Assembly: GCA_037127255.1 (NCBI GenBank)
Contig: JBANSL010000017.1
Location: forward strand, 69,068,857-69,132,856
DNA: 64,000 nucleotides
Source: Persicaria tinctoria
Lineage: Eukaryota; Streptophyta; Magnoliopsida; Caryophyllales; Polygonaceae
Reading direction: 5' to 3'
In this document: piece after piece, positions 36,550 to 47,029 of the stretch
Layout of the letters: every line of letters starts with the position of its first letter
Numbering within the stretch: position 1 is the first letter of the stretch
Made by a program: the position numbers and the translations under genes
The notes under the pieces: generated by a model
Database searches by the model: none
What the model was told of the DNA's origin: nothing
What the model saw: only the letters and a program-made list of their open reading frames with translations

Positions 36550-36965
36550 AGGGTAAATGTTAAATTTCGATGGCTCTCTTAAAAATATGGGTCAAGTATT
36601 TACAGGCAGCATCATTAAAAATGAATGGGGGCGGGTTTTGGATCGGATGTGCTACGCTTAGAAGTCTCTCTCCCGGGTCTGTTCTGTAAATTGAAGCTAT
36701 TGCTTTAAGAAGAGGATTAAAGAGAACTGTTAGTCTTGGGATTCACAAGCTAATCATTGAAGGTGAGAATCTTAGAGTCATCAATGTCATCAATAGGATT
36801 TGGACAACTCCTTGAGAAATTTTGAGAATAATCAAGGATATTCAGTATATAAGATCACAATTCGAGAAGTCTGAAGCATATCATTGCTTGAGAGATGCAA
36901 ATCGAGCGGCAGACTTTATTGCTAGATTAGATTTGATTATGACTGGGATATGCCAATGTATATAT
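36550..36965 (+). pseudogene. LINE RNase H remnant, + strand
   Basis: The translation gives NFDGSLKNMGQVFTGSIIKN, then IEAIALRRGLKR, LIIEGENLRVINVINRIW and LRDANRAADFIARL. These are the RNase H motifs of a plant non-LTR element (NFDG, EA.AL, EGEN/EGDS, D.AAD). At least three stops interrupt the frame, and no tail or target duplication is evident. It is older and from a different lineage than the copies at 10718 and 47904. Confidence 0.75.
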
Positions 36966-37317
36966 CTTTCACTTAGAGACTTTTCTATAATCATCTATCA
37001 AGATGATATAATTAGCAGTGCCGCGAGTTAGGCGGATTTCATAATTTTTACGTACTATTGTAAAAAATAATAGGGATAAATGTTAATTTGTTGGGATCGA
37101 TTGACCTGTGTTAAAGATGTTCTTGCAATTGATTGTCACTTGAACTGATTACATAAAAGCATCCATCATGTATGGTATCTAAATCCATATGAATCCATTG
37201 CACTTGATGAATATATAATATGGTTCTCAACTTATAAGGAATGTATGTCTCATCCCTTTATACGTAGCTAGATAGGTAGATAAGAAGCATCTGTATCGAC
37301 TATAGAAGATTTAGTCA

Positions 37318-40300
37318 TTAGTAACTCGAAATCGAGTAATAGAACCCGTTTGGTGCCGTAACTCTAGGAAACTTCACAAGCTTATTTTCGCCAACCTCTT
37401 TCCACCTGCAACCCGAAAATGTTCAAAACAATAAGGAAACCAATGTTATCGACTACTCCTAGCTTCGACTAAAAAAAGGTTGTGACTGACTTAGACAAGC
37501 ATATATTACCTATATCTGGTAACAAAATAGTGAAGGAACGAGGAGAGTTCAGCGAACCCGAATTCCTTCCCAGGGCAGAGCCTAGTTCCTCCTCCGAACA
37601 TCAAGAAGTTGCGTTGTGACTCCAATTTCTTATCCTATAAGAAAACACTTGTTGTTAGGTATATGTATTTACACACACTACGTGCGACAAATTACTAAAG
37701 ATTAAAGAACATAGATATACAAAAACAGTGATTTTGACGATGGATATCGATCTTATATCTTACCAGCCATCTCCACGGGTTGAATGTGTGTGCATCGGGA
37801 TACCAACTCGTGTCGAAATTTTGTTCCCTTGTGTAAACATAAATCTTCCATCCTTCCGGGACCATAAATCCTGAGTATACCAAATTACACATTTTGGTTC
37901 ATAAGTAAAAAAATATCAATGATGAAAACAAATAAAAACATACATTTTGGTTAAATGTAATTTCACTACAAGGTATATATATAACCTAAATTTCTTCCAA
38001 CTTCTTTTTAACATCTTCATCTCCTTTTCTCCATACATTTACCAAAATCCATTTTTTTTATGACAAAGAATCTTATCATTTGACGGCAAACTCCGAACAC
38101 GTGACACAACCGATAAGAACCACGCACCAAGTAAACCGATTATACTGACCAAAGAAAAGAGGTGGAGGCAAATATCAAACTCGGAACCTCTAACTCACCT
38201 TGCTCCATTTTTAAAAAAAACCCCATCAAGTTCAAATAAATGTAATTAATACCCACCATTTATTTCCATGTCCTTGGTCGTTTTCCTCATTCCTCCATTC
38301 ACAATTGCGGACAATCTTAACGTCTCGAGGATAACCTGCATTTAATTAAATTATCCCAAATTAACTCAACAATAATAATAATTTTTTTCTAAAAAAAAAA
38401 TGTACACCGATATATTATACTCTATCCGTTCCTTAATATTTGACATTTTTAAAACTGACACGTTTTTTTAGAAAAATAAAAATTTTATAAATATTATTTT
38501 TATTCAATCTTTTTTAATAATATTATTACTATTTATATTATTAAAAAAATTATTAAAAAATAAATATTTATATAATTTTTAACATATTAAAAAATGTAAG
38601 TAAAACGACGAATAAAAAGAATGGAGGGAGTATTACAGCTTTGGTGAATGCCATTGACTTGAAATCCTCATAATCAATTGGATCATCTGCCTTTTTCCTT
38701 GCCCTGATTTCAAAATGCTCCTTCTGAACAATTAAAAAAAAACCAAATTAAAAAAAAAACTAAACACCATTTTTAGATAAGACAATATGTGTTTCTAAAC
38801 TCACCCTAAGTTCTTCTAGGGCATGGGGATGGTCATGGAGGTTCTTGGTAGCCATCATGGCAGTCGTCGATATCGTCTCAAAACCGGAATAAAGAACTGT
38901 GAAAACAAGATCTAGGATCTCCCCCTCACTCAATGGATGCCTGTTCTCTTTCATTATGAAACCAAGCATGTCAAGGTGGACTTCCTTGGAAGCCTTTCTA
39001 TCTTCCATTATCTTTCTCAGCACAGCCACTATATTCTTCCTAGCCTAATAGAGTCAAGAAAGAAAACTGTTAAATTATGGTGGGTCATACGACGTCACGG
39101 GGTCACACGCTCAAGCGCACATGCGCTAATCAAGCTGAGCACACAAGTCGAGTGGGGTTCCATCTTAAAACCAATTGACATTTAAAGGAGTAGTCCACCC
39201 ATTTATGTACAAGGTTTGGATTCACTGTATAATCAATGTAGAATACTATCCCATATCAGATGTTCTAAGCATCACAATGTTGAGAGATTCACCTGGAAAC
39301 CGCGACGATAGGCAGTGCCTGGAAGATTTATTGGGAGGGCAATAGTGCCATAGCCAAACAATAGTAACTCTGGCACGACATAGTCACTTATCGAGTCCCA
39401 TTCGGCTGCAACTATCAATTTCAATGTATAGAGGAAAACCATCTAGGAAGCAAACACAGATCAATCCTTATCATAATAGTTTAAGCTTTTGTGATATAAT
39501 AACTGTAATGGAAAAACATGGATCCCAATTGCATTATATACAAATATGTATACCTCTTTGCTCTTTTTCTGGAGATCAATGACTTGATCAGTCCAAGTGG
39601 GGAGGTAGTTTCTCATGAAGTCATCAAGGCTGGGCAAGATATGGTCACTGATCATGGCTGGGGTGAGAATGCTAAGTAGGGTGCCTCTAACGTACTTGTG
39701 GGTGGTGCCATAGACACGCGATATGTTGTCTCTACCGAGGATCTCATGCATCGTTGCCGGGTAGCCAGGAACCACGCCCTTTGCCTCACTCGTCAAGTAG
39801 ATGTGTGCATTCACTTCTGTATCCATTGATACTATTGTAGGGTGCCCTAGGATGTGGGTTTTGAAGAATGCCCCAAACCTGTCATAAAATCAATAACTTG
39901 ATCAACAAATTTATGATCTTAAATGAAACAAAAAGGGTTTCTTTGTTTCCCAGGTGCGTGACCGCCAGTTGGCAAGAGTCACGCACCAGGAAAGAGGTGG
40001 AGGTTGGGATTGAACTTGGGACCTCCCAACCCCTTTGCTCCACACCACTGGGCCACCCCATCAGGAGCAGGGTTTTCTTTGTTTCTAAATCCTAGGAAAA
40101 CTCGAAAACGCAAACAAAAAGGCGAAAAACGGAGGCTGACCTTGCTCTTTGGTTGTTCATGAAACTGGGGCCTTGACTGAGAAAGGTAGTGGTCTCTCCA
40201 AAGAGAGGCCAGCCCATGGTACCAGGGGGTACCCCTTTCTTGGTGTATCTAAGCTCATTCCACCTCAAGAGTGCAGTGAAAAGAACTAGAACAAAGGAAA

Positions 40301-40331
40301 ACACTACAGAAGCCACCATGAAAGCTGCCAT
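37318..40331 (-). CDS. CYP85A: CYP85A-like cytochrome P450, brassinosteroid C-6 oxidase family
   Basis: Nine exons join to 464 codons including the stop (463 aa), with phases all consistent: 40331-40141, 39878-39554, 39442-39293, 39044-38805, 38723-38637, 38335-38257, 37870-37764, 37634-37510, 37405-37318. An N-terminal membrane anchor (MAAFMVASVVFSFVLVLFTA) precedes LRWNELRY and PPGTMGWPLFGET. The I-helix is present, though read as VLYSGFETISTTAM. The ExxR is in ETLR, and the heme-binding motif is FGGGTRLCPG with the ligand cysteine. Length and the GTMGWPLFGETTTFLSQGP segment fit CYP85A, which oxidises C-6 of castasterone precursors at the ER; some members also make brassinolide. CYP85A is assigned from memory of the family and should be checked against CYP90 and CYP724. 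Introns 1, 3 and 5 contain repeats (SINE, dispersed repeat, MITE). A Helitron begins about 600 bases upstream of the start. Confidence 0.9.
38420..38630. mobile_element. Stowaway MITE inside intron 5, abutting the splice donor
   Basis: The 211 bp element has ends ctctatccgttcc and (reverse complement of the right) ctccctccattctt, with TA on both sides (38418-38419 and 38631-38632). The right TA forms positions +5 and +6 of the P450 exon 5 donor, which reads gtaata on the - strand. No coding capacity. Confidence 0.82.
39066..39265 (+). repeat. Dispersed repeat in P450 intron 3
   Basis: This is homologous to the reverse complement of 20215-20412 (shared gagtggggttccatc, ccaattg, tttggattca, aatcaatgt words). 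It makes up most of intron 3. Ends are not defined. Confidence 0.6.
39950..40068 (-). mobile_element. tRNA-derived SINE in P450 intron 1
   Basis: The 119 bp insert is flanked by agggtttctttgtttc (39934-39949) and agggttttctttgtttc (40069-40085), a target duplication with one base indel. On the - strand it reads ggtggcccagtggtgtgg, containing a pol III A box (tggcccagtgg). About 35 bases later comes aagttcaatccc, a B box. It then runs to a short non-tRNA tail. A more diverged look-alike may lie at 38040-38210. Confidence 0.72.
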
Positions 40332-40937
40332 TTTTTTAATCTAAATGACACCAAATGCAATGCAAACCCTTTGTATGAGTTGTGAAGGAGGTGTGTGTTG
40401 TGTATATATGGCTAATGGCTTGTGGGTGGTGCATGTACTAGCTAGTGTTCACATTATATGACCTTGTGTAATTAAAGAGGCATTGAAAGAGGGCCAAAAT
40501 TATTAATAGGGTAAATCCATATAACACCCCTATGCATCCAGTCTCACCATTCTTATAACTACACTATTCATTGTACTCTAGGTAACAAATGCAATGTTCG
40601 ATTTAGATATAAAGTGGTTGAATTCGATTGAATTATATTTTTTTTAAAGGATTATTTAGTTGTCTATAAAATGTAGAAAATGGACTGGGATAAAAAATAT
40701 AAAAGGAAAAAATTTCTAAGTAATTCTTTTGAAAATAAAGGAATCATATTTTTTTTTTAAAGTGAATTACATTAAAGACCACATTTTTTTCATTTTCTAA
40801 TAGTAGTTTAATTATCTAAATCAAATCCAATGAAGTTCATCGATCCAAGAATGAAGAATTTCTTCTTCAACTAAAAGGATTTGTGAGTTTTTTCAAGATT
40901 TTTTTTTCAAAACAATTATGAAAAATAAATATATATA
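40332..40937. other. Presumed promoter region of the P450 gene
   Basis: Only about 600 bases separate the start codon from the Helitron. A tatatata-type stretch lies near 40400-40408 (read on the - strand), about 75 bases upstream of the ATG, and could be the TATA box. The rest is AT-rich. Confidence 0.4.
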
Positions 40938-42122
40938 CTAGTACAATTCCCGCGCCATGGCGCGACTTTTTAAACTAAAATCTTGATAATATAAAAAAAA
41001 TAATATTATAAAATATTAATAAAAGTTAAGATAAAATTCATTAAAATCTTTACCATAAATGTATCTTATAAATATCTCAAAAAATTATTTTTACAAAAAT
41101 ATCATATAAAAGTATAATACATAAATATGGATATTTAAATCACTTAGTAAAAATAATAATATCATTGTAACTTTGTTTAAATGTGATGTGGTATAACAGT
41201 TATCTAAAATGATATTGGTTATGTCATATCATCAGAAAGGCTTATATATTAAGTAGTATATATAAATTAGATATTTATAATATATAAATATTTACATGTA
41301 GATTAATAGTAAGCATTAGATTATATTAAATTTAATTTTTTGAATTAAGCCTAATAGTTAGTAAATATATTAAAAATAAAAAAAAAGAAATATGAATGGT
41401 TTAAAGGGAATAAGAAGAAAAATCAAAGGGAAAAAATAGTTTGATTTAAAGAGATAAAAAAAAGTAAGGATATCATATAGGCTAAAACTCTTTTATTTTA
41501 AGAATATGTGTATGTGTGTATATATATACATAGTAAATGCGATAAAAATAAAAGAAAAAATGTAATTGGTTTGAAAAGATAAAAATAAGGAGAAAAAATA
41601 ATTATATGAAATAAATTTGAGTTAAGCCCAGTAGATATATTAAATTGAATTCAATGTTTTGAATGTTTTGAATTAAGCCCAATTATTAACAAATATGTTG
41701 AAAATAAAAGAAAGAATATGATTGATTTAAAAAGATAAAGGGAAGAATAAAAATAATAATTAAAGGAGATAATAATTAAATATAGGAGAGAGGAAAAAAT
41801 AAAAATAAAAAGTAGAAAATAGGGGATTGGTTGAATTAACTACAATCAAGGAGACGATGACACGTCATCAAAGTTTTCTAATTTAAAGTATTATATAGAT
41901 ATAGATTATTAACAAATATGTTGAAAATAAAAGAAAGAATAGGATTGGTTTAAAAAGATAAAGAGAAGAATAAAAATAATAATTAAAGGAAATAATAATT
42001 AAATATAGGAGAGAGGAAAAAATAAAAATAAAAAGTAGAAAATAGGGGATTGGTTGAATTAACTACAATCAAGGAGACAATGACACGTCATCAAAGTCTT
42101 CTAATTTAAAGTATTATATAGA
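40938..42122 (-). mobile_element. Non-autonomous Helitron with duplicated 5' end
   Basis: Read on the - strand, it starts TCTATATAATACTTTAAATT at 42122. It ends at 40938 in CTAG, preceded by the perfect palindrome cgcgccatggcgcg about 11 bases inside. It is inserted between A and T, as Helitrons are, with no target duplication. A second copy of the 5' terminus ends at 41899, 223 bases inside, as part of a near-perfect tandem duplication. No Rep/helicase is encoded. Confidence 0.85.
41677..42122. repeat. Tandem direct repeat of about 223 bp (Helitron 5' end)
   Basis: The two units (ending at 41899 and 42122) both run from attaacaaatatgttgaaaat through gaggaaaaaataaaaataaa and gacacgtcatcaaag to the terminal tatatagat. 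Only a handful of substitutions separate them. Confidence 0.85.
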
Positions 42123-42585
42123 TTCCCAGTTAGCAGGATGGAAACCATGCATGGTGCCATGGTTCATCAATACTAAATAGTTTTTTACAGTACATTATAA
42201 AATAATTTCAACTTAAATCAATGAAGATTTGCAATAGACCTTGGTTCCAAGTTCCAACCATGCATGGTTCATTGTTTGATCCCAAAAAAACAAAAATCCT
42301 TGATTCATTGCATTTTTTTTTAATTTTGTGTTGCTGAGTAGTAATTCATTGCACTTGTCTACCTATAAAAAAAAAAGATCCATTGCACTTTTTAATTCCA
42401 TTGCAGTTTTTGAAACAACAACTGTCATCTTCTTTTTTTCTAGGAAAATGCAATTTTAGATCAATGACATTTTCTTTATAATGTAATTGTTATTTTAAAT
42501 AATTATTTAGACCGGATTTAAATCGCACATTCACTTGCCATTTACTGTAATTACTTGAACGTACCGCTGCCCAATGATGTCATTG
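42123..42585. other. Spacer between Helitron and CACTA element
   Basis: AT-rich, with several runs of ttcattgca-like words. No bounded feature. Confidence 0.5.
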
Positions 42586-42902
42586 CACTACAAGAAAAGT
42601 GATTTTGGGCGACCAAATGTAAGAAACTAAGGTGACAAAAAAATTATCCTCGCCCAAACTAGATTTTCAGTGACAAAAATATGCTTTGTCGCCCAAAACA
42701 CGTTTTCCGTGATGAAAAATTGAAATTGTCGCCCAAAAGAATCTAGGGCTACGAAAAAAAGGGATTTGGTCGCCCATTCAATACGGAGTAAGATTTTTGG
42801 TGAAAAAGAAATATTGTACCACTGCCTCTTTATTCCCTCCGCGTCACTCTCTATGAACCCTAGATCCCATTTCCAGATCTCCTCCGCCCAAAACCTAAGA
42901 AA

Positions 42903-43240
42903 ATGAAGGAATCCTCCAATTAATGGCGGTCAGTTCGGTAACCAGATCGGGGCCAAGTGTTGGGAGGTCGTTTGAGCCAAGCAGGACGTTGATTCCACGG
43001 GACGATACTAGCGGGACTCAGATCTGCATCTTGAGCGCATCAATGTCTACGAAAACGAGGCCAGTTGTTGGAGGTTCAATCCGAGAATGGTTTTCATGAA
43101 TCTAGAGCCCGGACTCGTTGACAACATCAGAGTTGGACCGTACGGCCAGGTTTTCATGCCGAATAACTTCGTGTTCGTTCAGTCCGGTGTCTTGCTCGAT
43201 GTTGTTCGCAAGGAGCCTGAGAGCTGCGATTGTCTACAAG
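42903..43240 (+). pseudogene. TUB-like: Captured beta-tubulin exon 1
   Basis: It begins at the tubulin start codon (atgaaggaatcctcc, corresponding to MREIL) and carries NQIGAK and ERINVY-equivalent segments in shifted frames. The last stretch is clean: [27 protein letters not shown], then [15 protein letters not shown]. It ends at caag|gtaatt, the natural intron 1 donor of plant TUB genes. About 20 codons before LDVVRKE are deleted, and several indels break the frame. Upstream, 42820-42902 resembles a CT-rich 5' leader, so the donor's leader or promoter was probably taken too. Confidence 0.9.
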
Positions 43241-43776
43241 GTAATTTCGTCTTCTTTGTGTTAGATCTAACTTGTTTGGCGTTAGAATGAATTTGTAACT
43301 ATTCGGATCTGTATCTGGATTTACTGATAGCACTCGTAACTAGATCTATTAGCATTACTCGCTTTATGAAGGTCGATTTTCTTACACTTCTTTACCCAAT
43401 CTAAAAACTTCGAAGGAATTTGAAGCAGTTCTTTTCTCATCTACACGATTATAATTCTTGTGAGTTTCTTTTCTGTTTCTATCATGGCTAAATATCACAA
43501 TTTACATAGTATTATACTATTATTTATGCCTTAGATGGAGAAGGAACATCTGAGATTGTGATCCTTGTATATATGAGGGTGGTATTGTTTCAGAAGAGTG
43601 TGTATATAGTTAGCCTAGTTTGTAAGTATCAGTTGTTTCTATCCTTCATATCTTTAATTTTTTTGACAGCTTACCATTACCTTTGATTTTGGACCAACAC
43701 CAGAGAAAACATCACATATATTCTAAATCATTCTAGAATCCACATGGATTTATAGCTTTACCTACTGATTAAGCAG

Positions 43777-43876
43777 GCTAGTGCTTTTGCTGATACTGAA
43801 GAGTTGAAGAATCTTGAGGTTTGCTGAGAGCGGTTCTACTTCATGAGTTTCGTGGATGAGGCAGCTATTTTAGAAG
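43777..43876 (+). pseudogene. Unidentified captured exon
   Basis: Acceptor aagcag and donor gaag|gtac bracket a 100-base segment reading ASAFADTEELKNLEV, a stop, then ERFYFMSFVDEAAILE. Codon structure and flanking splice signals suggest a real exon of a fifth host gene. I do not recognise the family. Confidence 0.45.
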
Positions 43877-44580
43877 GTACACGTACTCCACTATATCACC
43901 TCTAAATTGATATAAGATGCTTCCTATATCAAAATCCTTGAACATGATTGGGTGGGCCTCCAAGCAGCTCATCACTGGACATGTTTAATATTTGCATTAT
44001 TTTATTGCGTATCTTTCTTTTTCATTCTCATCTATTCTTTCTCAAAACAGGATATTTTCTTATTTCAAGTTGAAAAGAGGAACTTCGAAATGAAAATTGC
44101 AGATGAGATACATAAATCATAATTCTCTTTCCCCAATTTTTTATCGAGTTTGAATTGATTTATCTCTTCATTGATTTCTAAGCATAAGTTATATTCTCAG
44201 TAAAGTTGATTCTTTTTATGTTTTCAGATTAGATGTGTTTATGTTTTGTGCGTTATTATTTATCAAGAAGTAAAGTTGATTTGATCATTTTGAGTGTGTC
44301 TTTGAATATGGATTGATTGATGGAGTACATATTGCTTTTGCCACCAATTGCCGTATACCGGCGTAGTCTGTTTGTTGTTCTGACGGAATTTTGCATGAAG
44401 AGTTCGGTTTTATTTTGACGAGCACATATGTCATCATGTTCATATATGATATATTGAAATTCATCATTACAAAGTGCAATTTCAGGATTCTTGACACAAT
44501 AAGTTCTTTGATGATTGAGCATGTTTTTTTTTTGTAATGAATAGCAACTAACAAGGGATATTTTGATGTGCTGCGTGCAG

Positions 44581-44810
44581 TGGGTATTGAAGCGGATGAT
44601 GAGAGGATTGAGCTGCTTTTGAGTCAAGTAAGGGGGAAGGATATCACTGAACTCATTGCAGCTGGCAGGGAGAGGCTTGCGTCCGTCCCTGCTGGTGGCG
44701 GTGGTGGTGTTGCTGTAGCAGCAGCTGCTCCTCCTCCTTCCGGTGGCGCTGCGCCTGCCGTTGAGGCAAAGAAAGAAGAGAAGATGGAGGAGAAAGAGGA
44801 GTCTGATCAT
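44581..44810 (+). pseudogene. RPP2-like: Captured exon of 60S acidic ribosomal protein P2
   Basis: The exon runs from acceptor tgcag to donor gatcat|gtaag. The frame is fully open: [20 protein letters not shown], then [20 protein letters not shown], an alanine/proline hinge, and [14 protein letters not shown]. In the parent gene the next exon would supply the terminal MGFSLFD. The P2 stalk protein binds elongation factors on the ribosome; this piece lacks both the dimerising N-terminus and the tail. Confidence 0.92.
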
Positions 44811-44926
44811 GTAAGATTACTGGGCCTTTTTTTTCATTGTGTTTATTTATGTATGTTGCTCCTATGCACACTTCATTGATGCAATTACAAGTAGATTGAG
44901 ATTTGTTGATCCTTTCTTGGATATAG

Positions 44927-45226
44927 GGAAGGGCCTATCCCGAGAGATCGGGATTTGAAGGTCCTTGGACCAAGGAGCCTCTAAAATTTGACAATTCATA
45001 TTTCCAGTAAGAAAATTTGATCTTCATAACCTTTTACAGCTTGGGGTCAATTGTCGAGACAAGAGCTTTTTTTCTTTCTTTAGATTGTTAACAATGACAC
45101 TTCATATTTATTTGAAAAACTAGGTTGATTCTAGAGGGAGAATCAGAGGGGTTGTTGCAACTTTCCACAAACAAGGCTTTGGCAGAAGATCCTGCCTTTT
45201 GACCTTTTGTTGAGATGTATGCAAAG
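44927..45226 (+). pseudogene. APX-like: Captured ascorbate peroxidase, two exons
   Basis: The first exon (44927 to about 45005) reads GRAYPERSGFEGPWTKEPLK then FDNSYF. The second (45124-45226) reads LEGESEGLLQLSTNKALAED, PAF, a stop, then PFVEMYAK. These correspond to the C-terminal heme-domain region of cytosolic APX. The intron between them is kept. The in-frame stop replaces the usual arginine (DPAFR), consistent with CGA to TGA. Confidence 0.9.
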
Positions 45227-45983
45227 GTAGCCTTAGCCATGTTCTTATCTTTTATTAATGTGTTTCATTTCATGTTATCTTTTTCACCCTTCTGTCTGTT
45301 TACTGCACTGTTTAGGTGTCAATATAAATTTCTTGAATAGTTGATAGATAGCTTGCCGTTTTTGTACTCGGTAGTTTTGTATGGTGCATGCTGAGAAATT
45401 TTCTTCTGCCAAATAACTAAGCCATGATGTGGTTTTCTCAATACTTGGTAGCTTGCCGTTTCCTTGCAATTTTATCATGACTCCTATACCTTTATCCTGA
45501 GTTGTATGATTGGATAATTCAAGTGGTTATGTGGATCTGTTGTCATTCTTTGTGTTTTTTTTTTTTAAAATTAGCTGAGATGGTTTATTAGAGGTAGCCT
45601 CATAGTATTACAACAATACTAGAAATTTATATATGTATCCTTTTTTATGGGAAAAAAACCATGACTTTAAAAAACGTATCTAATTTGAAATTTTGAACCA
45701 TGTAGTGGATATGAAGTTAATTGCTATTCTGAGGTGATCAAGATGCCCTAGATTAAGGCTGAAGTGCTCAGTTTGATTAATCAATCAATATATTACAAGT
45801 GCATTTACATAAGAACAAACTCTAAAAGTATTGAGCAGAAAACTAAATCTCAAGAGTTGGAGCTAGAAATGTAAAGGCGGTAGAGAATAAAATAATGAGT
45901 ACTCAACAATCTTAAGGTTTGGAGCTGAAATTTGTACTTCTAACAAGCTGGTAATCACTAATTTTTGAAATGTAGAATGAGCT

Positions 45984-46650
45984 CTTAAGCAATCTTATGG
46001 TTTGGAGCTGAGGAGTTTTTTAAGGAAGACAAAAGTGATGAGGAAAATAAGAAGTGACTTCTCAGCTTGGATATTGATGAAATTCTGGAGAGGGCAGAGA
46101 AAGTTGAGGACAATGGAATGGAAGCTGTAGAAGGGAGTGAACTTTTGAATCAGTTTAAGGCAATTGTAGAATCCCCATCTTCATTTTTCATTATGCTCTA
46201 GTTATTATGTTCCACAGTATGGTTCTGAAGTAATGTGCTTTCCAGGTTGCAAATTTCTGCAAAGCTGAAGATGATGCAACTTTCTGGAGCTGTTGGATTA
46301 AACCAGATGCTATTGCACAAGCCGAGGTGAGGATTAAGATGTCAACATTGTAAAGTACTATCCACCTTTTATATCTATCTGTTACTTTTGAATAAAATCT
46401 GTAACACCTTGGTAATGATCTGACTTTTACTAGGATGCTTTGGCACCTCGAGCTATGAGAAACACAAAGAGTTATGTGGAGACTTTTGAAACTGATGGAA
46501 ACAACAAAAGGAAAAATAAGGTGTCTCAGTCTTCCAGGCCAAATCAAAAGTGACGTAGAGGTGAATCTGCTCCTTTGGTGCCAATGATCGAGGGGGCTTC
46601 TGCACAAGTGAGAAAGTGGTCTTATGGCAAATTGACAAAAAAGAGATGCT
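45984..46650 (+). pseudogene. CHR5-like: Captured exons of a CHD1/CHR5-type chromatin remodeller
   Basis: Three pieces are readable. The first, about 45984-46160, gives WFGAEEFFKEDKSDEE, a stop, LLSLDIDEILERAEKVED and GSELLNQFK. The second, 46246-46326, gives VANFCKAEDDATFWSCWIKP and DAIAQAE. The third, from 46434, gives DALAPRAMRNTKSYVETFE, then SAQVRKWSYGKLTKK. The order and motifs match the region C-terminal to the SNF2 helicase of CHD1-family proteins. Introns and splice sites (tccag, gaggtgagg, ttactag) remain. Stops and indels break the frame. Confidence 0.88.
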
Positions 46651-46956
46651 TCTCGTTTTTTCAGGCCGATGTTTGGGCCTTGGAGACAGCTGCTAAACCA
46701 TATGAATGGAGGAAGTTGGAGCCAGAAAGTGAAGGTTGTCCTCCATGCATGTAAGTGCCTTGTATTTCGATTCAAAGAGTTCACTTGTGGATATATCAAT
46801 TTCCTACTGGACTTTTAGAAGATGGAACAGTGATAAGTCATTATTGATCTTTAGCTGAGTATTCAGTGTGGTTAGGTTAAATTTTGGGTATTCATCATAC
46901 TTGTAGTATTCATCCTGGATTCGATAATTTTGAGTCTCTTTTTTCAATTGTCAAGA

Positions 46957-47029
46957 GGGCATTTGGTCTAATGGTATGATTCTCGCTTTGGGTGCGCGAG
47001 AGGTCCGAGTTCGATTCTCGGAATGCCCC
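46957..47029 (+). tRNA. tRNA-Pro(UGG)-like gene, probable pseudogene, inside the CACTA element
   Basis: Acceptor ends gggcatt and aatgcccc pair. The D-arm contains the A box tggtctaatgg. The T-arm ccgag-ttcgatt-ctcgg is intact with its B box gttcgattc. The anticodon region tttgggt gives UGG (proline). The stem ctcgc/gcgag is kept, but two extra bases (gc) enlarge the loop to nine, and the variable loop is one base short. By comparison with plant tRNA-Pro the gene looks like a damaged copy. Promoter boxes remain, so transcription is possible even if the product is not functional. Confidence 0.8.
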
